Positions 13,518-20,311 of a stretch of DNA of 25,409 nt are shown piece by piece (within the stretch, counting starts at the first letter, position 1; each line of letters begins with the position of its first letter). The translations under genes and the position numbers were made by a program. Under the pieces are notes generated by a model. The model made no database searches, was not told the DNA's origin, and saw only the letters and a list, made by a program, of their open reading frames with translations. Source of the DNA: a virus; the IMG/VR virus record IMGVR_UViG_3300013099_000081, positions 1-25,409 of that record. One strand, written 5' to 3'.

Positions 13518-13727
13518 ATGAAAGTAAAGTTTGTATTAGCTAGTCAATCTGCAATAAATGAGATTGAATCTCATATTAGGGTGTGGGCAAATGAGTATGA
13601 TCTACTGGAAACCTTCCCATCTAATCTGGTAGGTGAATCAATATTAGAATGGGAACTAAATAAGCGTGGGCTTACATCCCATATTAATCGTGCAACATAT
13701 ACAAACCAATTGACATCTAAATCATGA
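13518..13727 (+). CDS. Hypothetical small protein
   Basis: 69 residues (MKVKFVLASQSAINEIESHIRVWANEYDLL...). First gene behind the promoter at 13450 and overlapping the RNA ligase start by four bases, so it is likely co-expressed with the ligase. No family recognised. Confidence 0.6.
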   Translation: MKVKFVLASQSAINEIESHIRVWANEYDLLETFPSNLVGESILEWELNKRGLTSHINRATYTNQLTSKS

Positions 13728-14650
13728 ATAAAATTCAATTAACACCAGAGCATATGCAGAGTTATGTACAAGATAACCCTACATTAGTTACGTGTAAGAC
13801 TCAACTTAATGGACTTAAAGTACTGAAGTACCATAATCGGGTTTTTTATAAGAATCTATGGACACCCGAATTAATAGAATGTCGCGGTACAGTGATTGAT
13901 GATGAATATAATATTATTCAGCGTCCATTCACTAAGATATTTAATTTACATGAGCGTGATACTAAAATCCATCGTGATACTCTTGTAACCGCCACTACTA
14001 AAGTTAATGGGTTTATGGGTGCCGTTACATTATATCATGGTAAGCCGCTGGTATCGACTACTGGGAGCCTTGACAGTGAATTTGCAGATATGGCATATGA
14101 TATGCTATCTAAAACCAATGCATTTGAACTAGTACAAGGAACCCCGGATGTTACTTGGATTTATGAAATTGTTCATCCAAGTGATCCACATATTGTACCA
14201 GAAACGATTGGGGTCCATTTACTAGGATGCCGCCGCGCCGGATGGAATGTTAGCCAACATTATATGGCTGAATCTAAGTTAGATGTAATTGGTGATCAAT
14301 ATGATCTAATGCGTCCTGAGTGGTTTCGTATACCATTTGGAATGTTGTTGCAGCATAATAAGACTGTGACCCATGAGGGGTTTGTGTGCTGGGATGATAA
14401 TGGTTACGAATTGAAGTTGAAATCACCGCAATATCTGGTAACGAAATTTCTTGCCCGGATACGTGATACTAAGTTCATGAATATTTTAGAAAATAAACCT
14501 GAGCTACTAAAGGAACGGGTCGATGAAGAGTTTTACCCATTGATTGATCATATTATGGATATGGGTGAATCCTTTGCTGAGTTAAAGGAACAATCTCGAA
14601 TTGGTCTTATTTCACACTACATTGAAACGGAGTTAACCGATGTCCGATAA
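13724..14650 (+). CDS. rnlA: RNA ligase, T4 Rnl1 (RnlA) type
   Basis: 308 residues. Rnl1 ligases seal 5'-phosphate and 3'-OH RNA ends through an adenylylated lysine. Motif I is TKVNGF with the nucleophile K93. Upstream, ECRGTVID and RPFTKIFNLHE match the conserved elements T4 Rnl1 has before motif I. WIYEIVHPSDPHIV carries the motif IIIa-type Glu (E148). EGFVCW is motif IV (E218), and LKLKSPQY is motif V (K231, K233). In T4, Rnl1 with Pnk repairs tRNA-Lys cut by the host PrrC nuclease. This phage also encodes a P-loop polynucleotide-kinase-like protein (22204) and a tRNA-Lys-like RNA hairpin (7566). Confidence 0.88.
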   Translation: MNKIQLTPEHMQSYVQDNPTLVTCKTQLNGLKVLKYHNRVFYKNLWTPELIECRGTVIDDEYNIIQRPFTKIFNLHERDTKIHRDTLVTATTKVNGFMGAVTLYHGKPLVSTTGSLDSEFADMAYDMLSKTNAFELVQGTPDVTWIYEIVHPSDPHIVPETIGVHLLGCRRAGWNVSQHYMAESKLDVIGDQYDLMRPEWFRIPFGMLLQHNKTVTHEGFVCWDDNGYELKLKSPQYLVTKFLARIRDTKFMNILENKPELLKERVDEEFYPLIDHIMDMGESFAELKEQSRIGLISHYIETELTDVR

Positions 14651-14870
14651 AACTCATATAATGATTCAAGGTCAGATTACTGTCACGAAAAACATTCGAT
14701 ATGATAATTTGTGGTCAGTTGATTGCGCGTATTACAGTACAACCGGTGCTGGTGTGCTTAATATCTCATACACTAATGAATCATTGATGGTTGCAATGAA
14801 TGAGTTTAATGAACATTTCTTTCAGCGTGTGATTGATTTTGAGTCTGCATTTACAGAATCGATGTCATGA
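14640..14870 (+). CDS. Hypothetical small protein
   Basis: 76 residues (MSDKTHIMIQGQITVTKNIRYDNLWSVDCAYYSTTGAGVL...). Overlaps the ligase by 11 bases and has a GGAG site inside the ligase gene. Predicted beta-rich N-terminus and helical C-terminus. Function unknown. Confidence 0.6.
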   Translation: MSDKTHIMIQGQITVTKNIRYDNLWSVDCAYYSTTGAGVLNISYTNESLMVAMNEFNEHFFQRVIDFESAFTESMS

Positions 14871-14983
14871 CATACCCGGTTGAATTTGAAATGTGGTGGA
14901 ATAGCCATCATAAATTATTACAGGAACCGATTATGAAGGATGTTGCGTTTATAATCTGGACCGCCGCACGGGATTGGGTTTAA
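14867..14983 (+). CDS. Very small protein, 38 residues
   Basis: MTYPVEFEMWWNSHHKLLQE... is rich in Trp and helical in appearance. ATG overlaps the previous stop (ATGA), and the stop TAA shares its last base with the next ATG (TAATG). The perfect fit between neighbours is the main support for it being real. Confidence 0.55.
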   Translation: MTYPVEFEMWWNSHHKLLQEPIMKDVAFIIWTAARDWV

Positions 14984-15279
14984 TGGAAACTGAAGAATAT
15001 CAAAATAAGATGAGGAAACTGAAAGAGGATTTTGATATTCAGGAAACGAAGTTAGCCCGTGAGTATTCATTATCGAAAAATACTATAAAGGTGGGTGATA
15101 TCATCGAAGACCACATTGGTCATATTATGGTTGAAGTGGTTCAGTTTACTAAACACTCCACATTATTGAGTACGTTACCACAATGTGTCTATAGTGGTGC
15201 CGCACTCACTAAACAATTAAAACAACGAAAAAATGGTGAACAATATCGAACCATTTATCAAACTAACTTAAAGAAGTGA
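14983..15279 (+). CDS. Hypothetical protein with N-terminal coiled coil
   Basis: 98 residues from ATG 14983; a longer frame from TTG 14974 is less likely because the ATG forms the TAATG junction. Residues 1-30 are a charged helix (EEYQNKMRKLKEDFDIQETKLAREYSL), followed by a small beta domain (IKVGDIIEDHIGHIMVEVVQF) that resembles short phage proteins of unknown role. Confidence 0.65.
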   Translation: METEEYQNKMRKLKEDFDIQETKLAREYSLSKNTIKVGDIIEDHIGHIMVEVVQFTKHSTLLSTLPQCVYSGAALTKQLKQRKNGEQYRTIYQTNLKK

Positions 15280-15282
15280 AAT

Positions 15283-15861
15283 ATGAATAATCAAGATGTA
15301 TGGGTAACTTCAGATACCCATTTTTTCCATAAAAATATTCTGAAATATAACCCGGATAGTCGCCAGTTTGCGGATATCCATGAAATGAATGAAACGATAA
15401 TCGAACGATGGAATTCCTGCGTGAAGCCCGGTGATATGATTTATCATTTAGGTGACTTTGGGTTTGCAAATCCTAATAAATTAGAATCAGTGATGAAACG
15501 TCTAAATGGTCAGATATATTATATTACTGGTAATCATGATCATGCTCTACGCAATAAGCACCTTTCTAAGTACTTTGTGTGGCAACGTGAGTATACTGAA
15601 ATTAAGGTAGATAATCGTAAGATTTGCTTATTCCATTATCCAATAACAGAGTGGAATGGTGCCCACCATGGATCATTACACTTCCATGGTCATTTACATT
15701 CTAACCGGGTGGTGGGTCGATCTATGGATGTTGGGTGCGATAGTAACGACTGCTATCCCCATAATGTCCGTGATTTAATAAACCGGTTGGAACAAAAGCC
15801 AATCTTTTCTGAGTACCATGAAGTGTGTGATACCGAAAAATCAATGGGGAGTAAAACATGA
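15283..15861 (+). CDS. Calcineurin-like metallophosphoesterase
   Basis: 192 residues. All motifs of the binuclear metallophosphoesterase fold are present in order: SDTHFFH (D11, H13), GDMIYHLGDFG (D58), GNHDH (N84, H85), FHYP (H118) and HGHLH (H137, H139). The family hydrolyses phosphoesters such as cyclic nucleotides, nucleotides or nucleic-acid ends. Here the substrate is unknown. It lies two genes after the RNA ligase, so processing of RNA 2',3'-cyclic phosphate ends is one possibility, not shown. Confidence 0.85.
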   Translation: MNNQDVWVTSDTHFFHKNILKYNPDSRQFADIHEMNETIIERWNSCVKPGDMIYHLGDFGFANPNKLESVMKRLNGQIYYITGNHDHALRNKHLSKYFVWQREYTEIKVDNRKICLFHYPITEWNGAHHGSLHFHGHLHSNRVVGRSMDVGCDSNDCYPHNVRDLINRLEQKPIFSEYHEVCDTEKSMGSKT

Positions 15862-16373
15862 ATCTTAATATGTTTAAATATGAGGATTATGATGTCTTTG
15901 TGATTGAAGATATCCATCAATTGCTATTAGTTCGCCCAGAATCATATAAGCTATTTCTATCTGATCTGAGTGAACATTATATTGTATTACAGGAGTTTCT
16001 TCTGCATACAAAGATATTAGACGAATGTACTAAGCATTATGACACAATCATCCCAAGGTTGGATGTGATTATGTGGGTGGATGATCCACACCGTAATAGT
16101 AGTGATCGTATTTTACTTCCGGTAAATGTTGAACGTGATGATGATGGTGTAGTAATGGATTATGATGTCATTACTGTAACGGAGTTAATCATTCAATCTA
16201 ATACTGCCAAAGCTACCATAGATAAATTAATAAAGTCAGATGATTCACTTGATTCTATAATGGAAATAATGGAACTTGCTGGTATAGATTTAGATAATGG
16301 ACTTGTTAAGGACGCGATTAATAATATTATTGAAGTTAAACAAATTCAAAAGGATATTGACTTTAATCCATAA
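15858..16373 (+). CDS. Hypothetical acidic protein
   Basis: 171 residues, acidic, with alternating predicted helices (EDIHQLLLVRPESYKLFLSDLSEHY... and TIDKLIKSDDSLDSIMEIMELAGIDL). Overlaps the phosphoesterase by four bases with a GGGAG ribosome site. No family recognised. Confidence 0.65.
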   Translation: MNLNMFKYEDYDVFVIEDIHQLLLVRPESYKLFLSDLSEHYIVLQEFLLHTKILDECTKHYDTIIPRLDVIMWVDDPHRNSSDRILLPVNVERDDDGVVMDYDVITVTELIIQSNTAKATIDKLIKSDDSLDSIMEIMELAGIDLDNGLVKDAINNIIEVKQIQKDIDFNP

Positions 16374-16383
16374 AAACGTTAGT

Positions 16384-16413
16384 ATCACAGTTCAATATTA
16401 ATTGGATTGTGAT
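16384..16413 (+). promoter_or_regulatory. 13-bp mRNA hairpin abutting a start codon and covering its ribosome site
   Basis: Bases 16384-16396 pair with 16401-16413 (11 Watson-Crick pairs and 2 G-U pairs, loop ATTA). The 3' arm contains the only ribosome-site-like GGA (16404-16406) and ends at the base before ATG 16414. In a transcript that includes both arms the start would be masked. Confidence 0.6.
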
Positions 16414-16764
16414 ATGAAACGATTTTTTCTAATTATATTAATTGCTGTGTTTACTTCAGGGTGTGCCGGGTACAACCACCATAAAGCCCGTACTGAACAG
16501 GAACGTCAACGTCAGGAACAGCGTGAATCTGCTGAAATGATTGCCGGTGAAATGCCAGCTGAAGAACGTCGTATAATGGATGAAGTCGCCGCTGCTGAAG
16601 AACGCAGACAACAAGCCGCAATAGAATCGCGCGCGCGCCAGATTGAAGGTACAACTATTCCGGATACCGCTGGTGTTGATAATCGGAATCATCCGCTTTT
16701 TGATGCCGCCCATGGTGCCGCTTGGTGGATTGGGACCGATGCCGTGAAGGATATATTAGATTAA
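16414..16764 (+). CDS. Lipoprotein with charged helical body
   Basis: 116 residues from ATG 16414. KRFFLIILIAVFTSGC is a lipoprotein signal with a TSGC lipobox and Cys17 as the lipidation site; export would be by Sec and anchoring in the cell envelope. After it comes a Gln/Glu/Arg-rich helix (TEQERQRQEQRESAEM...EERRIMDEVAAAEERRQQAAIESRARQ). Lipoprotein plus coiled coil is a layout seen in outer-membrane spanins, but no inner-membrane partner is evident nearby. Exclusion or envelope modification is equally possible. The start is masked by a hairpin. Confidence 0.7.
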   Translation: MKRFFLIILIAVFTSGCAGYNHHKARTEQERQRQEQRESAEMIAGEMPAEERRIMDEVAAAEERRQQAAIESRARQIEGTTIPDTAGVDNRNHPLFDAAHGAAWWIGTDAVKDILD

Positions 16765-16765
16765 T

Positions 16766-16810
16766 ATGATAGAACTTACTCCTGATGATTTGGAATTATT
16801 GATATGTTAA
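16766..16810 (+). CDS. Possible 14-codon leader peptide
   Basis: MIELTPDDLELLIC begins one base after the lipoprotein stop and ends inside the next gene's start (ATGTTAA), a layout that could couple translation to gene 16804. It has no strong ribosome site. Length makes this tentative. Confidence 0.3.
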   Translation: MIELTPDDLELLIC

Positions 16811-17151
16811 AACTTGCCCTTCGTGATGTAGAAACAATGTTACCAAATATTGAAACTATTGGTATTGATGATAAGGTAGTCGCATATCGTATTCTAGAAG
16901 GGGAATATAGTGGTGTGGCATACACCTATGCCAATATTCAATTTAATGTTATTGATGTTGAATCAGGTGCCCTAGCTGAATATAAACCTGATGAAATCGA
17001 CCCCAATGATCCACGTTATGCTCTACAGGTCGGGTTTGAATATATTATTTTAGAAAATCCAAATGATATAACTGTTGAAGTACAGCCATTTAAGGAATAT
17101 ATCGGACAGACTTTAATTACTATAATTGAAGGGAGTATCGATGATGAATGA
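16804..17151 (+). CDS. Hypothetical acidic protein
   Basis: 115 residues, acidic and probably beta-rich (MLKLALRDVETMLPNIETIGIDDKVVAYRILEGEY...). The end overlaps the next start. No family recognised. Confidence 0.65.
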   Translation: MLKLALRDVETMLPNIETIGIDDKVVAYRILEGEYSGVAYTYANIQFNVIDVESGALAEYKPDEIDPNDPRYALQVGFEYIILENPNDITVEVQPFKEYIGQTLITIIEGSIDDE

Positions 17152-17512
17152 AAGGATAACAATTCCAACAATAAATGGGCAACATGAAATATTGGCTTCA
17201 ATTGAAACAGAACATCGTTTGTATAAGTGGGTTGCTGCATTCTCAGATGGGGGTATGGTAACAGGATGTATGTTACTCCAGCAACCCTATGTTGGTGTTG
17301 TAGTTGAACTAGGTCAAGTCACTATAACAGAAGATGATTGTATCGATTTTCAGTGGCGAATCCTCGATCCGGGTCAATGTAAATATGACCTATCCATAGA
17401 TAATATTGTTTTTACTAAATACCTTGAAAGGGTGGTTATTGATCGCCTAAAGGAAATTGGGGAAACAAGTGATGTGGAAGAAGATATTCCTAGAAATAGC
17501 GGAAGTAGTTGA
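17141..17512 (+). CDS. Hypothetical protein
   Basis: 124 residues from ATG 17141 (ATG 17144 also possible), with GAAGGGAG five bases upstream. Upstream in-frame extension would need TTG. Predicted beta-rich core (ILASIETEHRLYKWVAAFSDGGMVTGCMLLQ) and helical end (YLERVVIDRLKEIGE). Overlaps the membrane protein by 41 bases. Function unknown. Confidence 0.6.
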   Translation: MMNERITIPTINGQHEILASIETEHRLYKWVAAFSDGGMVTGCMLLQQPYVGVVVELGQVTITEDDCIDFQWRILDPGQCKYDLSIDNIVFTKYLERVVIDRLKEIGETSDVEEDIPRNSGSS

Positions 17513-17705
17513 TGCATTCCGTGTAGTACCACGGTTTATACTTATTGGATACTCTATACTGGTATGGACCGTTGCACAGTGGTATATGGGAATTGATGTT
17601 CCCAGTACCCAACAAGCCGCATTGATGACAACAGTTATTGGCGTAATAGCGCCTATTGCAGCGTTCTATCAGACAAGTGGGCGTTCATGGAAAAATGACG
17701 ATTAA
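17472..17705 (+). CDS. Two-TM membrane protein, holin-like in layout
   Basis: 77 residues from ATG 17472 with GGGGA upstream. Two hydrophobic segments, FILIGYSILVWTVAQWYM (about 26-43) and AALMTTVIGVIAPIAAFY (about 53-70), are joined by GIDVPSTQQ; an amphipathic N-terminus (WKKIFLEIAEVVDAFRVVPR) precedes and a polar tail (SGRSWKNDD) follows. The FRVVPR...WYMG..PSTQQAAL...FYQTSGRSW pattern recurs in small membrane proteins of many phages. A holin role is possible; no adjacent endolysin is present, so I leave it open. Confidence 0.7.
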   Translation: MWKKIFLEIAEVVDAFRVVPRFILIGYSILVWTVAQWYMGIDVPSTQQAALMTTVIGVIAPIAAFYQTSGRSWKNDD

Positions 17706-17720
17706 ATAGAGAATTATATT

Positions 17721-18161
17721 ATGATTGATATTATATGCTGTACTGATTCATTTGCATTGTTTATAGGTGCATTCGGTGATTATTATAATGAACGGTGTTT
17801 TAAGCGAACTGGTGTTGATGATACTCCAGAAAACCGTATGGAAATCTTACTACTCCATAAAGAACGTCATTTTCTATTTCAGCAATGTCGCGCCACACAG
17901 CACAATGATTATGCAATGCTGGCTAAGTATCGCGATGATCTAAAAGACCTAGAATTCAATCTCCAAGCTGCGTGGGGATTCGATCAGAATGTAAATTATC
18001 ATACCTATTGGTTTCAGTTACCTCACTGTGCATGTCCCACTATGGACAATTATGAATATGTTGGTATTGATGTGAATGTTATTACTATGGATTGCCCTAT
18101 GCATGGGGATAAGTCAGTTAATAGCTGGATCGATCAGCCGGATGTAAAATTAATTTCCTAG
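17721..18161 (+). CDS. Hypothetical phage protein with Cys/His C-terminus
   Basis: 146 residues. A helical centre (ENRMEILLLHKERHFLFQQCRATQHNDYAMLAKYRDDLKDLEFNL) is followed by WFQLPHCACPTMDNYEYVGI...DCPMHGDKS, a Cys/His set that could bind a metal and that I recognise as recurrent in phage hypothetical proteins. Role unknown. Its stop overlaps the palindromic promoter at 18160. Confidence 0.65.
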   Translation: MIDIICCTDSFALFIGAFGDYYNERCFKRTGVDDTPENRMEILLLHKERHFLFQQCRATQHNDYAMLAKYRDDLKDLEFNLQAAWGFDQNVNYHTYWFQLPHCACPTMDNYEYVGIDVNVITMDCPMHGDKSVNSWIDQPDVKLIS

Positions 18162-18195
18162 ATTAGTTGACACCATTCAACTAATCTGGTATGAT
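18160..18195 (+). promoter_or_regulatory. Palindrome-bearing promoter, copy 4 (shifted register, longer palindrome)
   Basis: TTGACA (18167-18172), 17-base spacer, TATGAT (18190-18195). An 11-bp perfect inverted repeat, AGATTAGTTGA (18160-18170) and TCAACTAATCT (18177-18187) with a 6-base gap, contains the same TAGTTGA-N6-TCAACTA core as copies 1-3. Here the core covers the -35 and the upstream spacer rather than the whole spacer. It sets the start of the next gene at 18218, because the ATG at 18191 is inside the -10. Confidence 0.75.
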
Positions 18196-18217
18196 GGGTT
18201 TTTCATTGAGTGATAAT

Positions 18218-18439
18218 ATGAATCCCCCTACTCGCGTAAGCAAGATTGTACATCGACACTCTAAGAGGGTTGCTGTAATGATTACAAAACAACTTGCATC
18301 GACAGATTGGGATAGCTACCGCGAACGCTCTGATTTGCGTGGTTGGTTAAACGGGGTAGCTATCCCAGAAACAAATCCAGATGTGAAGCGTGAGATTAGA
18401 GCACTTGCTATACAGGTAGGACAATATGAAGCTGACTAA
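18218..18439 (+). CDS. Hypothetical basic protein
   Basis: 73 residues from ATG 18218; the upstream ATGs lie in the promoter. Basic N-terminus (TRVSKIVHRHSKRVAVMITKQL), then DWDSYRERSDLRGWLNGV. Overlaps the next gene by 14 bases. No family recognised. Confidence 0.6.
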   Translation: MNPPTRVSKIVHRHSKRVAVMITKQLASTDWDSYRERSDLRGWLNGVAIPETNPDVKREIRALAIQVGQYEAD

Positions 18440-18809
18440 TTTATCTAATCTAATTAAAAAACTAGATGCGCTTGCAGATAATCCACTTGCAGGTGATATC
18501 GATGTATCCTCTGTATGCAAAGAAGCTGTTGATATAATTCGAAGTATAACATCTACGGATATTCGCATTACAAAAGTTCGAACTACAGTGTCATTGATTA
18601 ACCGGTACTTTGAGCAACACGGGTATGAGGAACGGTTAATCCGGATGGATACTTCTGGAGTGAATTACATGTTTATGTGTGGTGAATCCCCAGACTGGTC
18701 TGTTGTAGAACTTCATACTAAACTTAATGCATTCTCATTAGATGAGTGGATTGAAATACGCAATAACATGAATAAGGGTGTAAAATGGGATTTGAATCTA
18801 TCAAAATAA
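18426..18809 (+). CDS. Hypothetical protein
   Basis: 127 residues, helical N-terminus (LTNLSNLIKKLDALADNPLAGDIDVSSVCKEAVDIIRSI). TAGGA ribosome site; overlaps both neighbours (14 and 25 bases). Function unknown. Confidence 0.65.
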   Translation: MKLTNLSNLIKKLDALADNPLAGDIDVSSVCKEAVDIIRSITSTDIRITKVRTTVSLINRYFEQHGYEERLIRMDTSGVNYMFMCGESPDWSVVELHTKLNAFSLDEWIEIRNNMNKGVKWDLNLSK

Positions 18810-19147
18810 ACCATATGCCAGATCAAATTGGGGTATGGTTTGAGTACACTGGATTTCGGTTGAAAGATCATTATGATATCGAAACAAAAACAGGTAAGGT
18901 CTACACTAAATGTTATCCCAATGGATATTCATTTTATGCGATGGATGATTCGGGGTTTGCGGTTGATGATGAAGATGTTGCAAAAATTCGACTAACACCC
19001 GATTCTGATCTTGAAGAGGGTTTTGATATGACGGGAGAGGATCGGTATAACCGTAATATGCGAATGTTTGCTGGAGAGTATGCGATTGCAAATCCCACCG
19101 GTAAGCCATATCCTACATTGGAAGAAATTAATGCCAAAAACCCATAA
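18785..19147 (+). CDS. Hypothetical protein
   Basis: 120 residues, rich in Tyr, Asp and Gly (IGVWFEYTGFRLKDHYDIETKTGKVYTKCYPNGYSFYAMDD). AAGG upstream; overlaps neighbours on both sides. No family recognised. Confidence 0.65.
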   Translation: MGFESIKINHMPDQIGVWFEYTGFRLKDHYDIETKTGKVYTKCYPNGYSFYAMDDSGFAVDDEDVAKIRLTPDSDLEEGFDMTGEDRYNRNMRMFAGEYAIANPTGKPYPTLEEINAKNP

Positions 19148-19418
19148 TCAGTTATTTAAATTGTTTGGTGAAAAAGCGGGTCGCTCTGATGAGGTTATCC
19201 ACACTCCAGATGGAAAGAAACCGATGTACACTATTTATGGTGATGGTTGTTTGATATATGCAACTTGCACAGCTGCTCTATTTCGAGCATATAAAGAACT
19301 TTGGTTTCTTGCTCCGGATGGATTATATTATAGTAATAAAGAGCAATATAATGTAATGAAATCAGATGAACTCACTACAGATGAATTGGCACAATTCCTT
19401 GGAATAGAAACAGATTAG
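19131..19418 (+). CDS. Hypothetical protein
   Basis: 95 residues from ATG 19131, preceded by GGAAG; a longer frame from TTG 19068 lies wholly inside the previous gene and is not needed. MPKTHNQLFKLFGEKAGRSDEVIHTPDGKKPMYTIYGDG... shows no motif I can name. Confidence 0.6.
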   Translation: MPKTHNQLFKLFGEKAGRSDEVIHTPDGKKPMYTIYGDGCLIYATCTAALFRAYKELWFLAPDGLYYSNKEQYNVMKSDELTTDELAQFLGIETD

Positions 19419-19428
19419 GATTTTAATT

Positions 19429-19710
19429 ATGAGTACACGTGGTAGTATTACAAATGATATTCAAGAGAAAGCAATCGAACTCTTGGGTAGAGAAATTTCA
19501 ATTGCAGAATTTCGATTGATGCCGTATATCCAATATATCCTTATGAATAATAAGCAATTAGATGATGCGCTCATTAATGAACAGGAATGGAGTGTAATCG
19601 AAAGTTGGGTTAAAGATGGTTACATGACAACCTGTGGATTTCCAGTCGCCGTTACTAAAAAATTCTGGGATATAATGAGCGAACTATTATGGATGGGGTA
19701 CGCATCCTAA
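19429..19710 (+). CDS. Hypothetical phage protein
   Basis: 93 residues. The pattern GREISIAEFRLMPYIQYILMNNKQLDDALINEQEWSVIESWVKDGYM...VTKKFWDIMSELLW is familiar from phage hypothetical proteins and seems to be a compact helical fold. AGGA site upstream. Role unknown. Confidence 0.65.
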   Translation: MSTRGSITNDIQEKAIELLGREISIAEFRLMPYIQYILMNNKQLDDALINEQEWSVIESWVKDGYMTTCGFPVAVTKKFWDIMSELLWMGYAS

Positions 19711-19747
19711 AATTATCAGAGAAAACAATAGTCAATGGGATATAGTG

Positions 19748-20221
19748 ATGAATAAAGATGATAAAGTACAAGCCATTCTTGATATAGCAGTGGCAGATAT
19801 TAAGAAGTTGTTATCGACAGAAGATGTGGTTGATTGGGATCTTGATAATAATAGTTGGTTTGTAAAAGGCACAGGGGATGTAGTTACAGATTCATCATTA
19901 CATTACGATTACTACGTAATGGGTAACGCCTACCCCACTAAAGAAAAAGCGGATCAAGCCATATCCCAGCGTAAAGCCTATATGTTTATCGTGCGTGAGA
20001 TAGCAAGGGTGAATCGTGAGGGGAATTGGGTAGCTGATTGGTCGGTCAAAAACCAAAGGAAATACTTTATATCTATCAACCATGATATTCATGGTAATAT
20101 CATGGATTGGACTCTTTTGCGCCAAACGCAACCTGTTGAACTATACGGATGCCGACTTGCCATACAAAACATTATTAGTAATCACATGGAAACTTGGAAA
20201 CTAGCGATGGGTATTGCATAA
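19748..20221 (+). CDS. Hypothetical protein
   Basis: 157 residues from ATG 19748 (GTG 19745 is in frame). GGGA upstream. Segments DDKVQAILDIAVADIKKLLSTEDVVDWDLDNNSWFVKG and AYPTKEKADQAISQRKAYMFIVREIARVN suggest an alpha/beta fold. It ends the unit before the helicase promoter. No family recognised. Confidence 0.65.
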   Translation: MNKDDKVQAILDIAVADIKKLLSTEDVVDWDLDNNSWFVKGTGDVVTDSSLHYDYYVMGNAYPTKEKADQAISQRKAYMFIVREIARVNREGNWVADWSVKNQRKYFISINHDIHGNIMDWTLLRQTQPVELYGCRLAIQNIISNHMETWKLAMGIA

Positions 20222-20236
20222 GTGGATTGGTTAATA

Positions 20237-20265
20237 TTGACCCTAAGTAAAAATCCATGTATTAT
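20237..20265 (+). promoter_or_regulatory. Sigma70-like promoter for the helicase gene
   Basis: TTGACC (20237-20242), 17-base spacer, TATTAT (20260-20265), in the 90-base gap before the helicase gene. No palindrome is visible in it. Confidence 0.65.
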
Positions 20266-20311
20266 TAGTTAAATAAATACAATCTCAGAATAAAAAACAT
20301 AAGGTTAATAC

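Noticed and set aside
16414-17705. Complete lysis cassette (lipoprotein as o-spanin, two-TM protein as holin)
   Set aside because: No endolysin or inner-membrane spanin is next to them, so only the membrane and lipoprotein nature is claimed.
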